A DNA stretch of 64,000 nucleotides from Candidatus Babelota bacterium. GTDB taxonomy: Bacteria; Babelota; Babeliae; Babelales; Babelaceae. The stretch is taken from contig JAMCTG010000004.1 of assembly GCA_023379005.1 (NCBI GenBank), positions 124,001 through 188,000 on the forward strand, given 5' to 3'. Shown piece by piece: positions 17,574-27,199 of the stretch (its first letter is position 1; each line of letters opens with the position of its first letter). The notes beneath the pieces were generated by a model. The model had not been told where the DNA came from. It worked only from the letters and a program-made list of their open reading frames with translations, and did not search any database. Made by a program: the position numbers and the translations under genes.

Positions 17574-20003
17574 ATGACCTTAAAACCAGATAAAAAAATT
17601 AATCCCGAAACTAATAATCCCCAAGAAACCGAATATGGTGCCGGCTCCATTAAAGTCTTGGAAGGGCTTGAGGCTGTACGAAAAAGACCTGCTATGTATA
17701 TTGGTTCAACCGGACCTCAAGGATTACATCATTTAGTTTATGAAGTCGTAGATAACTCAGTTGACGAAGCTCTTGCGGGATATGCAGACAATGTCAAAGT
17801 TATTTTGCACTCTGATGGTTCTTGTTCAGTTGAAGACAATGGTCGCGGTATTCCAACTGACATTCACCCTACTGAAAAAGTTTCTGCAGCCGAAGTCGTA
17901 ATGACCAAACTGCATGCTGGTGGTAAATTCGACAAAAAGACTTATAAATATTCAGGCGGATTACATGGCGTTGGTATATCTGTTGTAAACGCCCTTTCCA
18001 AAAAACTTTATTTAGAAATTTATCAAAAAGGTAAAATTTTTGCTCAAACTTATGAGTATGGAAAGCCAGTTGATAAATTAAAAGAAATTGGAGAAACAAC
18101 TAAGCGTGGAACGCTTGTTCGTTTTACCCCAGATCCTGAAATTTTCCAAGAAACAGTTGATTTTGATTTTGATACTTTAGCAGCACGTTTAAGAGAATTA
18201 GCGTTCTTGAATAAAGGTTTAAGAATTTCAATCTTTGATGAACGTTCCGCAAAACAACATGAATTTTATTTTGAAGGTGGAATAATTTCATTTGTCGAAA
18301 GTATAAATTCGAAAAAAACTCCTTTATTTCCTGAAATTATTTATTGCCACAAAGATGACAATATAAACGTCTTAGAATTTGCTATGCAATATAATGACGG
18401 TTATGGTGAACAACTTTTTTCTTTTGTAAATAATATTAATACGATTGATGGTGGTACGCACGTTACCGGATTTAAAGCTGCCCTTACAAAAGCTTGCAAT
18501 AAAAAAGCACAAGAATTTCATATAGTAAAAGAAGGTGAAGCATTTTCTAGCGAAGACGTTCGTGAAGGTTTAGTTTGCGTTATCAACTTAAAAGTCCCAG
18601 AACCTCAGTTTGAAGGCCAGACAAAAACCAAATTAGGTAATAGCGAAATTAAAGGTATTGTAGAATCTTGGGCATCTGCATGTCTTGAAACTTTTTTTGA
18701 AGAAAATCCTGCAATTGCTAAAAAGATTTTACAAAAGGCTCAAATCGCAAAAGAAGCGAGAGAAGCTGCAAAAAAAGCAAGAGAACTAACACGAAGAAAA
18801 TCAGTTTTAGAATTTTCAGTTTTACCTGGTAAGTTAGCAGATTGTTCAAGTGAAAAACCTACTGACACTGAACTATTTATTGTAGAAGGAGATTCTGCGG
18901 GCGGTTCAGCAAAAAGTGCTAGAGACAGACATATCCAAGCCATTTTGCCATTACGCGGTAAAATTTTAAACGTAGAAAAAGCAAGATTTGATAAAATTTT
19001 AGCAAATGAAGAAATTAAAAACTTAATTACTGCAATTGGTTGTGGAATTGGTGAAGAATTTAATGCTGAAAGAGCTAGATATCATAAAATTATTTTAATG
19101 ACAGATGCTGACGTTGACGGCGCTCACATTAGAACATTGCTACTAACTTTCTTTTTTAGATACATGAGACCGTTAGTAGATTTAGGATATTTATATATTG
19201 CTCAGCCACCATTATATAAAGCAAAAATTGGCAAAAAAGAAGAATATCTAAAAGATGACAAAGCTTTTGCTGCATTTTTAATTTCATGGGCAAAAGAACA
19301 GACAAAATTATCCATTCATGACAAATCTTTGCCTGAACAACAATGGTCAGAACTATTAGATGAATTAACAACATATAGAGTTAGTCTCGAAGACGTTGCA
19401 AAAAAATACAAGCTAAGTTCAGAACAAGTTCACGAATTGGTAAAAATTTTGCATGAGAAAAAATGGACAAATACTGATGAAATTGAAAGTTTAGTCCCAT
19501 ACATGCAAGAACAATTTCCAGGTTATGGAATTGATCTTGTGCATCAAGAAGAAACTGAAACCGCAGCAAAACGAAGCTATATCAGCTTTAAACAGTTAAA
19601 ACGTGAATGGCAATTGAATATTCAATTTTTCTTCGACGCAGAAACTTTTGCTTTAATTAATCAATTTGATTCTCTTGCAACATTAACTGAAAAGTGGAAT
19701 CTTACAGTTGTCGATAAAAATGTTCAGGTTGAAAGCAAAGGCATCTTAAAGCTGCTGCAAGCAATTAGCAAAATTAGTAAGCCTTACATGTCCGTTCAAC
19801 GTTATAAAGGTCTTGGCGAAATGAATCCTGAACAACTTTGGGAAACAGCTATGGATCCAAAAATACGAAACTTATTACAAGTGAAAATTGGCGATGCATT
19901 AGAAGCCGATTCTTGGTTTGACACATTGATGGGCGATGATGTTACCGGCCGTAAAATATTTATCGAAGAATATGGTCAGTTCGTTAAGAATTTAGATGTC
20001 TGA
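17574..20003 (+). CDS. gyrB: DNA gyrase subunit B
   Basis: The ATPase subunit of gyrase, which introduces negative supercoils. At 809 residues it is the long form, with an insert of roughly 150 residues (about 560-730) inside the TOPRIM/C-terminal region, as in many Gram-negatives. Motifs seen: YEVVDNSVDEALAG (ATP site), GGLHGVGISVVNALS, EGDSAGGSAKSARDR (TOPRIM Glu), MTDADVDGAHI (metal-binding Asp), QRYKGLGEMNPEQLW. It overlaps tilS by 8 bases and heads a plus-strand group. Confidence 0.97.
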   Translation: MTLKPDKKINPETNNPQETEYGAGSIKVLEGLEAVRKRPAMYIGSTGPQGLHHLVYEVVDNSVDEALAGYADNVKVILHSDGSCSVEDNGRGIPTDIHPTEKVSAAEVVMTKLHAGGKFDKKTYKYSGGLHGVGISVVNALSKKLYLEIYQKGKIFAQTYEYGKPVDKLKEIGETTKRGTLVRFTPDPEIFQETVDFDFDTLAARLRELAFLNKGLRISIFDERSAKQHEFYFEGGIISFVESINSKKTPLFPEIIYCHKDDNINVLEFAMQYNDGYGEQLFSFVNNINTIDGGTHVTGFKAALTKACNKKAQEFHIVKEGEAFSSEDVREGLVCVINLKVPEPQFEGQTKTKLGNSEIKGIVESWASACLETFFEENPAIAKKILQKAQIAKEAREAAKKARELTRRKSVLEFSVLPGKLADCSSEKPTDTELFIVEGDSAGGSAKSARDRHIQAILPLRGKILNVEKARFDKILANEEIKNLITAIGCGIGEEFNAERARYHKIILMTDADVDGAHIRTLLLTFFFRYMRPLVDLGYLYIAQPPLYKAKIGKKEEYLKDDKAFAAFLISWAKEQTKLSIHDKSLPEQQWSELLDELTTYRVSLEDVAKKYKLSSEQVHELVKILHEKKWTNTDEIESLVPYMQEQFPGYGIDLVHQEETETAAKRSYISFKQLKREWQLNIQFFFDAETFALINQFDSLATLTEKWNLTVVDKNVQVESKGILKLLQAISKISKPYMSVQRYKGLGEMNPEQLWETAMDPKIRNLLQVKIGDALEADSWFDTLMGDDVTGRKIFIEEYGQFVKNLDV

Positions 20004-20964
20004 AGCAGTTAATAAAGTTTTAAAATTTATTAAAGACGAAAATTTAATTGAGCCGGAAAGTACAATTATTATTGGACTTTCCGGTGGTCCTGATTCAGTC
20101 TTTTTGTTACATGTCTTAAAAAAAATTGAAAACCCATACAAATTAAAATTAATCGCTGCGCATTTGAATCATGAATGGCGCAAAGATGCAGAACAAGATG
20201 TAATTTTTTGCAAAAAATTATGCAAAGAATTAGAAATTGATTTTGTCAGCGCAAAAGCAAGCGATTTAAAATTGAGCAAAAAATATTCGGGTTCTAAAGA
20301 AGATCTTGGCAGGCAATTACGCAGAGAATTTTTCGAAAAATTAAAAAAAGAATATAATGCAGATTTAATTGCACTTGGCCATCACCTGGACGATCAACTA
20401 GAAACTTTTTTTATCAGGCTTATAAGAGGTTCGTCAATTACTGGGCTTGCTGGAATAAAAGTAAAAAAAGATTTTTATGTACGTCCTCTTCTTTGTCTGC
20501 ATAAGCAAGAAATTTTAGATTATCTTGATAAAAATAAAATTAAATACGTTGAAGATATTACAAATTTAAGTGATCAATTTTTAAGAAATAAAATTAGAAA
20601 ATATGTTATCCCTGCTTTAAAAAAATGCGATGAACGTTTTGAAAAGAAATTTCTGGAGACTTTAAAAAATATTGCTGCTGCTGATGATTTATTAGAACGA
20701 ATTACATTACAAGAATTTAAAAAAATTGAAGAAGACAACAAAATTAATCTTGAAAAATTTAATGATCTGAATAATTATCTTCAGGACAAAATTTTGTTAT
20801 TATGGCTAATCAAAGAAAATGTTCAATTTACACAATCAACTTCATTTTTTAAAGAAATTAAAAAATTCTTAAAACAAAAAGGTAGTAAAAAACATAAATT
20901 GTCTGAACACTGGCACATATCTAAACAGAAAAATTGGGCAGAGATAGTCAAAGAAAAAACCTAG
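19996..20964 (+). CDS. tilS: tRNA(Ile)-lysidine synthase
   Basis: Modifies C34 of tRNA-Ile(CAU) to lysidine with ATP and lysine, so AUA is read as Ile. The 322-residue protein has the PP-loop GLSGGPDSVFLLH, the family blocks HLNHEWRKDAEQD, GHHLDDQLETFFIRLIRGS and the N-rich DITNLSDQFLRNKIR. The short C-terminal region makes it a compact TilS like those of small genomes. Its ATG overlaps the gyrB TGA, suggesting coupled translation. Confidence 0.95.
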   Translation: MSEAVNKVLKFIKDENLIEPESTIIIGLSGGPDSVFLLHVLKKIENPYKLKLIAAHLNHEWRKDAEQDVIFCKKLCKELEIDFVSAKASDLKLSKKYSGSKEDLGRQLRREFFEKLKKEYNADLIALGHHLDDQLETFFIRLIRGSSITGLAGIKVKKDFYVRPLLCLHKQEILDYLDKNKIKYVEDITNLSDQFLRNKIRKYVIPALKKCDERFEKKFLETLKNIAAADDLLERITLQEFKKIEEDNKINLEKFNDLNNYLQDKILLLWLIKENVQFTQSTSFFKEIKKFLKQKGSKKHKLSEHWHISKQKNWAEIVKEKT

Positions 20965-20980
20965 ATTCTAAAGGCAAAAT

Positions 20981-21985
20981 ATGGAAAAGGTGAGCACAAG
21001 AAAATATGTAATGATAGCAATACTTCTTACAATCTTGATCCATATTTTAATATCACTCATCTTCTATCTAAAATATCCAGAATCAAACTTATTTTTTTTT
21101 GAATCCTTAAATGATATACAAGAAAATATTCCTCAAGATATAAATGTTTTTTACGACGAACCTCAACAACCCCCACAACAAAATTCGGCTAATTCGATTC
21201 CATATTCAAATCAAGAAGATTATTATAACATTGCCAATAAGGAAATAGGTGAAAATCCTGAAATGACCGCCAGGCCACAAGACTTTTATGTGCCAGAAGT
21301 TAGTGCGAAAAAATCTTCCCCAAAAAAGCCCGAGACAATTCAAGAAGAGCCAATTGACGATTTGCAAGAAAAAACTGAAGAAGAAGAAAATGTAATAAAA
21401 TTGGCAAAAGTATTTTCAGATTATTCTTTAAATGAAGCTGCCGCAGAGCAAGAAAATATCCCAAATAAACCGACACCAAAAAAAATAAAAGAAAATCTTT
21501 TAACCGGCGCCCAACTTTTAAGAGGGTTCCAACAATTTCAATATGATCAATACGTTGAAAATCAAGATGAATATGGGGACGAAAATTCCCAAGATCAAAA
21601 CCAAGATCAAAACAATGAAGAGCAGCATCGCACAATAACTGCAAAAATTAATAATGAATTTAAAGATGCTTTAAATTTTAGAAGTTTAAGTGTTCCTGTG
21701 TCCCTTGAATCAAAAACAGATCGTGAAGAAATTTATGTAGATAGAGATATCAGAAAAGTAATTTCTGTCGATATTGTTTTTGGTCCCGGTGGAAAAGTAT
21801 TGGATGTAATTTTTATTGAATCGACGGGTATTAAAGCAGCTGATGAAAAATTAAAAAAATGGATATTCGCAGTAAGCCCAATTCAACGTTATGCAAAATA
21901 TTATAAAGGCAAACCATTTAGAATTAATTTACCTATCATGGCAAACATACCTAAGGGCAAAATGGCTGTGGAATTCAGGGGATAA
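20981..21985 (+). CDS. TonB-like inner-membrane protein
   Basis: A 334-residue protein: one N-terminal membrane helix (about 10-31), a long Pro/Gln/Glu/Asp-rich linker (about 45-215) and a C-terminal TonB-type domain containing SVDIVFGPGGKVLDVIFIESTG and LKKWIFAVSP. TonB passes proton-motive force from ExbB/ExbD to outer-membrane receptors; none of those genes is in this window. The linker repeats DQNQDQN and is unusually acidic. It follows tilS by 16 bases. Confidence 0.75.
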   Translation: MEKVSTRKYVMIAILLTILIHILISLIFYLKYPESNLFFFESLNDIQENIPQDINVFYDEPQQPPQQNSANSIPYSNQEDYYNIANKEIGENPEMTARPQDFYVPEVSAKKSSPKKPETIQEEPIDDLQEKTEEEENVIKLAKVFSDYSLNEAAAEQENIPNKPTPKKIKENLLTGAQLLRGFQQFQYDQYVENQDEYGDENSQDQNQDQNNEEQHRTITAKINNEFKDALNFRSLSVPVSLESKTDREEIYVDRDIRKVISVDIVFGPGGKVLDVIFIESTGIKAADEKLKKWIFAVSPIQRYAKYYKGKPFRINLPIMANIPKGKMAVEFRG

Positions 21986-22047
21986 ATTTTAGCTAGACTT
22001 TTTTTTTCATTCATTCTATTCTACGCCCCAAAAGCCAATGTTTTTCT

Positions 22048-22158
22048 AAGACTGAGGCATGAATGGCAGCAAAACCCTGCGAAGTTTGCCGAGCCGGAAG
22101 GCCCGGATAAACGAAGCACGGGTATATAGCTGCAGATCTTTAAAGGAGTTTGCAGTTC
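22048..22158 (+). promoter_or_regulatory. Structured RNA leader, candidate riboswitch of unrecognised class
   Basis: A G+C-rich stretch in AT-rich DNA that folds by eye into nested stems: 22048-22053 with 22134-22140 (one bulged A); 22066-22070 with 22129-22133; 22074-22079 with 22117-22123; then a 3x3 GAA/GAA internal loop closed by C-G pairs (22080-22084 with 22112-22116); UUU/AAA; CCG/CGG; and GCC/GGC closed by a GGAA tetraloop (22096-22099). A competing pairing, CTGCA 22130-22134 with TGCAG 22151-22155, would put AAAGGAG (22142-22148) in a loop. A ligand-responsive translation switch is inferred. Confidence 0.6.
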
Positions 22159-23451
22159 ATGGCTGAGATAGTAATTTTAGGAGCTGGTCCAACAGGAATA
22201 TCTGCAGCTTATCATTTAGAAAAAAAAGGCTTTTATGATTACAAAATTTTTGAAAAAGAACCTAATATAGGCGGACTTTGCAGATCTATTCGTCAGGATG
22301 GTTTTACATTTGATTTCACTGGCCATTTATTGCACATCAATGATGAATATTTTAGACAGTTTCTCCAAGAAACAATTAATTTTGAAGATTTTAATAATAT
22401 AAATCGCAGATCTTTTGTTTATTCTGAAAATACTTTTACTAAATATCCATATCAAATAAATTTACATGGTTTACCCACGGCAACAATAGCCCAATGCCTA
22501 GCAGGATTTATAAAAAGAAAAAAAATTAGAAAAAAAAATAAATCATTTTATGATTGGGTTATAGAAAATTTTGGTTCAGGTTTTGCAAAATATTTCTTTG
22601 TGCCATACCAAGAAAAAATATTTTCATATGATATAAAAAAATTGTCTGCAACTTGGACAGGAAGATTTGTTCCACAAACATCTTTAATTGAAATGATAAA
22701 TGGGGCATTAAAAGATAATGAAACAAAAATTGGATACAACTCAAACTTCATTTATCCAAAGCAAGGTGGAATAAATTTTTGGGTCAATAAAATAGCAGAA
22801 AAAATAAAAAATCGAGTTCATACAAATTTTTGTGTAGAAAAAGTAGATTTAGTAAACAAAATTGTTCATTTTACAAATGGTGAGCAAGAAAATTTTAAAC
22901 ATTTAATTACCACAATTCCATTAGATCATTTGCTAAATAATTTAAAAGAAGATTCTACAACAACTTTATATCGCTCTGCTAACAATCTTTTATGCAATAG
23001 TGTTATTAATTTTAATATCGGTTTAAAAGGAAATGTATCTGACAAACATTGGATATATTACCCAGAAAAACAATATCCTTTTTATAGAGTCGGGTTTTGG
23101 CACAATTTTTCACAATTAATGGCCCCTGAAGGACATAGTTCATTATATGGTGAATTTTCATTTTTAAATAAATCCAACAAATATCAAAATTTGATTTTAA
23201 AAAAATCTTTAAATCATGCATATAAATTGTTCGAAATTAATACAAAAGATATTGTAACCCAAAAAGTTATTACAATTAAACATGCTTATGTAATTTATAA
23301 TCATTGGCGGGACAAACATGTTCCAGAAATTTTAAATATTTTAAAAACTTACAATGTAAATTCTATTGGTAGATATGGTGCATGGAAATATTCCAGCATG
23401 CAAGAAGCAATTTTAGATGGGAAAAAAGTTGTGGATCAAATTATAATATGA
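22159..23451 (+). CDS. FAD-dependent oxidoreductase (protoporphyrinogen-oxidase / UDP-galactopyranose-mutase-like)
   Basis: A 430-residue flavoprotein starting MAEIVILGAGPTGISAAYHLE, the FAD Rossmann motif, then GGLCRS and DFTGHLLH. Its C-terminal SIGRYGAWKYSSMQEAILDG is the second FAD contact typical of the amine oxidase/UGM-like group in polysaccharide clusters. ATG 22159 is chosen for its AAAGGAG at 22142-22148; an in-frame TTG at 22150 lacks this spacing. The TGA overlaps the following epimerase ATG (ATGA), so the two probably act in one surface-sugar pathway. Substrate unknown. Confidence 0.85.
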   Translation: MAEIVILGAGPTGISAAYHLEKKGFYDYKIFEKEPNIGGLCRSIRQDGFTFDFTGHLLHINDEYFRQFLQETINFEDFNNINRRSFVYSENTFTKYPYQINLHGLPTATIAQCLAGFIKRKKIRKKNKSFYDWVIENFGSGFAKYFFVPYQEKIFSYDIKKLSATWTGRFVPQTSLIEMINGALKDNETKIGYNSNFIYPKQGGINFWVNKIAEKIKNRVHTNFCVEKVDLVNKIVHFTNGEQENFKHLITTIPLDHLLNNLKEDSTTTLYRSANNLLCNSVINFNIGLKGNVSDKHWIYYPEKQYPFYRVGFWHNFSQLMAPEGHSSLYGEFSFLNKSNKYQNLILKKSLNHAYKLFEINTKDIVTQKVITIKHAYVIYNHWRDKHVPEILNILKTYNVNSIGRYGAWKYSSMQEAILDGKKVVDQIII

Positions 23452-24464
23452 AGAAAATTACAAATTATTTAGCAGTTTTCATAACTGTGATATATATGAA
23501 TAATTTATGTGAAATAAATAATGAAAAAGAAGATAAAATGAGTTATACAAATGAAATTGAAAAATTCAAAAACTATTTTGCAAATAAAAATATTTTAGTA
23601 ACAGGTGGTGCAGGGTTTATAGGCTCACATTTAGTTGAAACATTAGTTGAACTTGGCGCAAAAGTTAAAGTGTTAGATGATCTTTCTACTGGCAAACTAG
23701 AAAATTTAAAAACTGTTATAGATAAAATTGAATTTTTACGAGCATCAATAATCGATGAAAATGCTTGTATAAATGCTACAAAAAATATTTCATTTTGTTT
23801 TCATCTAGCCGCATGCACTTCTGTGCCATTATGTGAACAAGATCCTCAAACATGTAACAATGTTAACGTAAATGGAACTTTAAATATTTTAAATGCATGC
23901 AAAATTAATAATGTAAAAGTTCTAATATTTTCATCGTCAGCAGCAGTTTACGGAAATAAAAATGAGGCATGCTGCGAAAATGATGCTTGTGAGCCAACTT
24001 CATTTTATGGAATTTCGAAACTTATGGGTGAAATGTATTGCAATAAGTTTAAAGGTGACAAATTTAAAACAATAATTTTACGCTATTTTAATGTACATGG
24101 TCCAAGACAAGAAACAGAAGGCCAATTTGCTCCTGTTGTTGCTCGCTTCCAAAACTTAATGGAAAAGAATCTGCCAATTAAAATTTTTGGAGATGGTAAA
24201 CAAAAAAGAGATTTTATTCATGTAATAGATGTGGTGAATGCTAATCTAAAATTATGCTATTTAGCCAATGATCTAGAAGATAATGTTTTTAATATTGGTA
24301 CCGGAAAAAGTATAAATCTGTTTGAACTTATTGATCAGCTAAAACTGACTTATCCTAATTATAACCGAATCACTGAATTTGAATCTTCAAGATCAGGGGA
24401 TATTTATAATTCTGTGGCTAAATGCGATAGATATAAATCTTTAATTTTCGACAATTTTAGATGA
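23448..24464 (+). CDS. NAD-dependent sugar epimerase/dehydratase with hydrophobic N-terminus
   Basis: An extended short-chain dehydrogenase of the UDP-glucose-4-epimerase type: VTGGAGFIGSHL, SSSAAVYG, YGISK (catalytic Tyr and Lys), RYFNVHGPRQ and SGDIYNS. From the coupled ATG at 23448 the protein carries about 30 extra residues, including a hydrophobic stretch (YLAVFITVIYMNNLC) resembling a signal peptide. A second start, MSYTNEIEK, would give a plain cytosolic enzyme but has a weaker ribosome-binding site. The C-terminus ends soon after the SGDI motif, some 20-25 residues earlier than usual. Confidence 0.85.
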   Translation: MKKITNYLAVFITVIYMNNLCEINNEKEDKMSYTNEIEKFKNYFANKNILVTGGAGFIGSHLVETLVELGAKVKVLDDLSTGKLENLKTVIDKIEFLRASIIDENACINATKNISFCFHLAACTSVPLCEQDPQTCNNVNVNGTLNILNACKINNVKVLIFSSSAAVYGNKNEACCENDACEPTSFYGISKLMGEMYCNKFKGDKFKTIILRYFNVHGPRQETEGQFAPVVARFQNLMEKNLPIKIFGDGKQKRDFIHVIDVVNANLKLCYLANDLEDNVFNIGTGKSINLFELIDQLKLTYPNYNRITEFESSRSGDIYNSVAKCDRYKSLIFDNFR

Positions 24465-24475
24465 TTTGCTATAAT
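24447..24475 (+). promoter_or_regulatory. Sigma-70-type promoter for dnaJ
   Basis: TTCGAC at 24447-24452, 17-base spacer and a perfect TATAAT at 24470-24475, about 45 bases before the dnaJ ATG. It overlaps the end of the epimerase gene. No CIRCE-like inverted repeat is seen. Confidence 0.55.
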
Positions 24476-24519
24476 ATATTAAAATCAATATAACTTTATA
24501 ACCATTTTCTAATTATATC

Positions 24520-25644
24520 ATGGCTACCAAAAAAGATTATTATGAAGTGCTTGGCGTTCCAAAAAACGCAAGCCAGGAAGAAATTAAAGCAGCTTATAGA
24601 AAGCTTGCTTTAAAATATCATCCTGACAGAAATCCAAACAATAAAGAAGCTGAAGAAAAATTTAAAGAAGCTGCAGCGGCCTACGAAGTTTTGTCTGATG
24701 AAACTAAGCGTAGGCAATATGATCAATATGGTCATGCTGGTCCAGAAATGGGTGGGTTTGGCCAATCTGTAAACATGGATGATATCTTCCAAAACTTTGG
24801 TGATATTTTTGGTGACATTTTCGGCGGAGGAGCAGCTAAAAGAGGAAAAAAAACTGGTCTTACACCTAAAAATGGTCATGATATTCAAAAAGAAGTCTCA
24901 ATAACGTTAAAAGAATCTTATCTTGGCACAAAGAAAGATATCACATATTATCATTTTGCTACATGCCAAACATGTAATGGTAAAGGGTTACAGCCGGGAA
25001 CTAAAATAGCAACATGTACCCACTGCCAAGGCACTGGAGAAATGTATTTTCGACATGGAATGTTTGCATATAGCCAAACATGTAATGTTTGTAATGGTCA
25101 GGGATTTACAATTCCTTCACCATGCCCAACTTGTAAAGGTCAATCCAGAGTTCAACAATATGATACATTATCAATAACTATTCCTAAAGGAATTTTTAAT
25201 GGGGCAGAACTTAGAGCTGTGGGAAAAGGTGATGCGGGTATTTATGGTGGGCATCCTGGAGATCTTTATATTATAGTTCGAGTAATGCCGGATCCTAAAT
25301 TTACAAGAATTGGTGATGATCTTGAATGCCATATTACACTTACGTATCCACAATTAGTTTTTGGCTGCCAAGTTGATATAACAAATATCGATGATACAGT
25401 TGAGACATTAAAAATTGCCAAAGGTACTCAAGTCGGGGAAAGAATTATTATTAAAGATAAAGGCTTTGATAAACTTAAGGGCAAACAAAAAGGCAACTTA
25501 ATCGTGATTACTAAATGTGACATTCCAAAAAAACTTTCACCTCAAGCTCAAGAAAAACTAAAAGAATATTCAGATATTATCGGCACAAAAACTGATAATC
25601 CTGATAATAGCATTAAAAGTTTTTTCAAAAAATTTTTAGGTTAA
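24520..25644 (+). CDS. dnaJ: Chaperone protein DnaJ
   Basis: The Hsp40 co-chaperone that stimulates DnaK. The 374-residue protein has the J domain with HPD (KYHPDRNP), a Gly/Phe-rich region (about 75-110), four zinc-binding motifs ([32 protein letters not shown]; the last departs from CxxCxGxG) and the beta-sandwich C-terminal domains. dnaK and grpE are not adjacent. There is no clear Shine-Dalgarno before the ATG. Confidence 0.96.
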   Translation: MATKKDYYEVLGVPKNASQEEIKAAYRKLALKYHPDRNPNNKEAEEKFKEAAAAYEVLSDETKRRQYDQYGHAGPEMGGFGQSVNMDDIFQNFGDIFGDIFGGGAAKRGKKTGLTPKNGHDIQKEVSITLKESYLGTKKDITYYHFATCQTCNGKGLQPGTKIATCTHCQGTGEMYFRHGMFAYSQTCNVCNGQGFTIPSPCPTCKGQSRVQQYDTLSITIPKGIFNGAELRAVGKGDAGIYGGHPGDLYIIVRVMPDPKFTRIGDDLECHITLTYPQLVFGCQVDITNIDDTVETLKIAKGTQVGERIIIKDKGFDKLKGKQKGNLIVITKCDIPKKLSPQAQEKLKEYSDIIGTKTDNPDNSIKSFFKKFLG

Positions 25645-25660
25645 ATTCATTTAACTTTTT
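25640..25660 (+). terminator. Possible intrinsic terminator after dnaJ
   Basis: GTTAAA (25640-25645) and TTTAAC (25650-25655) form a 6-bp hairpin containing the dnaJ stop, followed by TTTTT. The stem is A/T-rich and short, so confidence is moderate. Confidence 0.45.
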
Positions 25661-25717
25661 AAAATTATTAGCTATTATTTTGCTGTAATAATTTTATAAT
25701 TTTAAAAATTAATTTAA

Positions 25718-26344
25718 ATGAAAATTATTTTTTTTATTTTAATCGTTCTTTTCTCCAACTCAAATTGCATGGATTTTAATAAAATTTCAGCAGATGAATT
25801 GGATAATTATTTAAAAATGGGTTTTGACCCAAATCTTAAAGACTCTCATGGTTGGTCTCCTCTGACAAATCTTATTTTTGCAATTTCTAAAAACGAATAC
25901 AATTCAAGTCAAATCAATGAAGTAAAATTGAAAATGATATTATTGATCAATGCAGGAGGCACAACTGATCTTGCTAGTCATGAAGTTTATAGGTATATAA
26001 ATCAAGCTAAAGATTCAAAAATTAGTATTGAATGTTCAAGGGCATTTAAAAGATCATTTGATTCTATTGCTGCCAAATTTATTGAATCAGTTAAAAATAA
26101 TAATTTGTATAAGTTAAAAAAATTGTTTTTAAAGCATTATGAAGATATAAAGAATGATATTAATTTCACCTTAACTGAATTATTAAAATATTCTAAAGCA
26201 CCAGCGACAACTGAATTGCTAACATTCTGGTTAAAACTGTTAAGAAAAAATAAATCAGATGTAATGTTGCAACAGGCAAAAGAAGATGTTTCTTTTTTAG
26301 AAACTAAGCATATAGAAGAAGAACCAGTCGAAAACATTTTTTGA
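25718..26344 (+). CDS. Exported protein with degenerate ankyrin-like repeat
   Basis: A 208-residue protein with a signal peptide (MKIIFFILIVLFSNSNCMD). Residues about 25-75 contain one ankyrin-like unit (MGFDPNLKDSHGWSPLTNLIF) and a second weak one (LLINAGG). The rest is helical and Lys-rich without a recognised fold. It ends 6 bases before the next exported ankyrin gene, so the pair is probably co-transcribed. Confidence 0.7.
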   Translation: MKIIFFILIVLFSNSNCMDFNKISADELDNYLKMGFDPNLKDSHGWSPLTNLIFAISKNEYNSSQINEVKLKMILLINAGGTTDLASHEVYRYINQAKDSKISIECSRAFKRSFDSIAAKFIESVKNNNLYKLKKLFLKHYEDIKNDINFTLTELLKYSKAPATTELLTFWLKLLRKNKSDVMLQQAKEDVSFLETKHIEEEPVENIF

Positions 26345-26350
26345 GCAAAT

Positions 26351-27199
26351 ATGAAACAAAAATTATATTTATTATTTTTTTTATTAATATTTGATTCGCT
26401 ATGTATGTTTACTGAATTTGCTTGCCATAAATGCCCAGAAAAACAATTAAATTTAAATGAAGAAATAAAATGGGATGATTTATATAGAAATGAATTTTGG
26501 TATGAGCTGTCTAAAGAATCGCTAAAAAAGAAAAATAAAATATTAAGAAAAGAATTTTATAATAATAATTGGAATTGTGCCCGCTTACATATTGCAGCAG
26601 CAATTGCAATTGGAGCAGATCCTAATATTAAAAAACACAAAACTTTTGGGGATAGAATTTTATATCTTGCGCTCTTGCAAAATGATATTCAACTAATAAA
26701 ATTTTTGTTAAAAAATAATACAAACCCCAATGCAATAATAAATATTCTAGAACCACCATTATTTTATGCAACTACAATGGAAACAGCACAATTATTATTA
26801 GATCATGGAGCAGATCCAAAAATTTTAGCGTGTGATGGAAGCAGTCTTTTACATAAATTAATTTTACCAGCTTATGCACCGCAGTTACTTAAATTATTTT
26901 TAGCCTTAGGATTGGATCCTAATCATCAAGATGATTTAAGTTATACACCGTTACATCAACTTTGTTTATTTCTAGAAAAATATGAAGAAAATTCGCCACA
27001 ACTAAAAATTAAAATTATGGCACTTTTAGAAGCTGGGGCAGATTTAACAATAAAAAATAATAAGAATCAAACTGTTGATCAAACAGTTGATGATATTTGG
27101 CAAACAGGATATACAGGTAATAGATTTTTTTTTCTGGATGTTATTGAAGAATTTAAAAGATCTAAAAATACTTTAGAAGAATATGATGATATTTATTAA
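26351..27199 (+). CDS. Exported ankyrin-repeat protein
   Basis: A 282-residue protein with a signal peptide ending near DSLCMF, then a Cys/His-containing start (FACHKCPEK). Four to five ankyrin units are visible: AIAIGADPNIKKH, LLKNNTNPNAI, LLLDHGADPKILACDGSSLL, LALGLDPNHQDDLSYTPLH, LLEAGADLTIKNNKNQT. Probably a protein-binding effector or envelope protein; target unknown. It converges on nurA with a 4-base overlap of the stops. Confidence 0.82.
   Translation: MKQKLYLLFFLLIFDSLCMFTEFACHKCPEKQLNLNEEIKWDDLYRNEFWYELSKESLKKKNKILRKEFYNNNWNCARLHIAAAIAIGADPNIKKHKTFGDRILYLALLQNDIQLIKFLLKNNTNPNAIINILEPPLFYATTMETAQLLLDHGADPKILACDGSSLLHKLILPAYAPQLLKLFLALGLDPNHQDDLSYTPLHQLCLFLEKYEENSPQLKIKIMALLEAGADLTIKNNKNQTVDQTVDDIWQTGYTGNRFFFLDVIEEFKRSKNTLEEYDDIY

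Noticed and set aside
22048-22140. SRP (4.5S) RNA
   Set aside because: The GGAA tetraloop and a 3' part reading CGGGTATATAGCTGC recall SRP RNA, but the conserved SRP54-binding loop (CAGG opposite AAGCAG) is missing, and the element runs directly into a ribosome-binding site.
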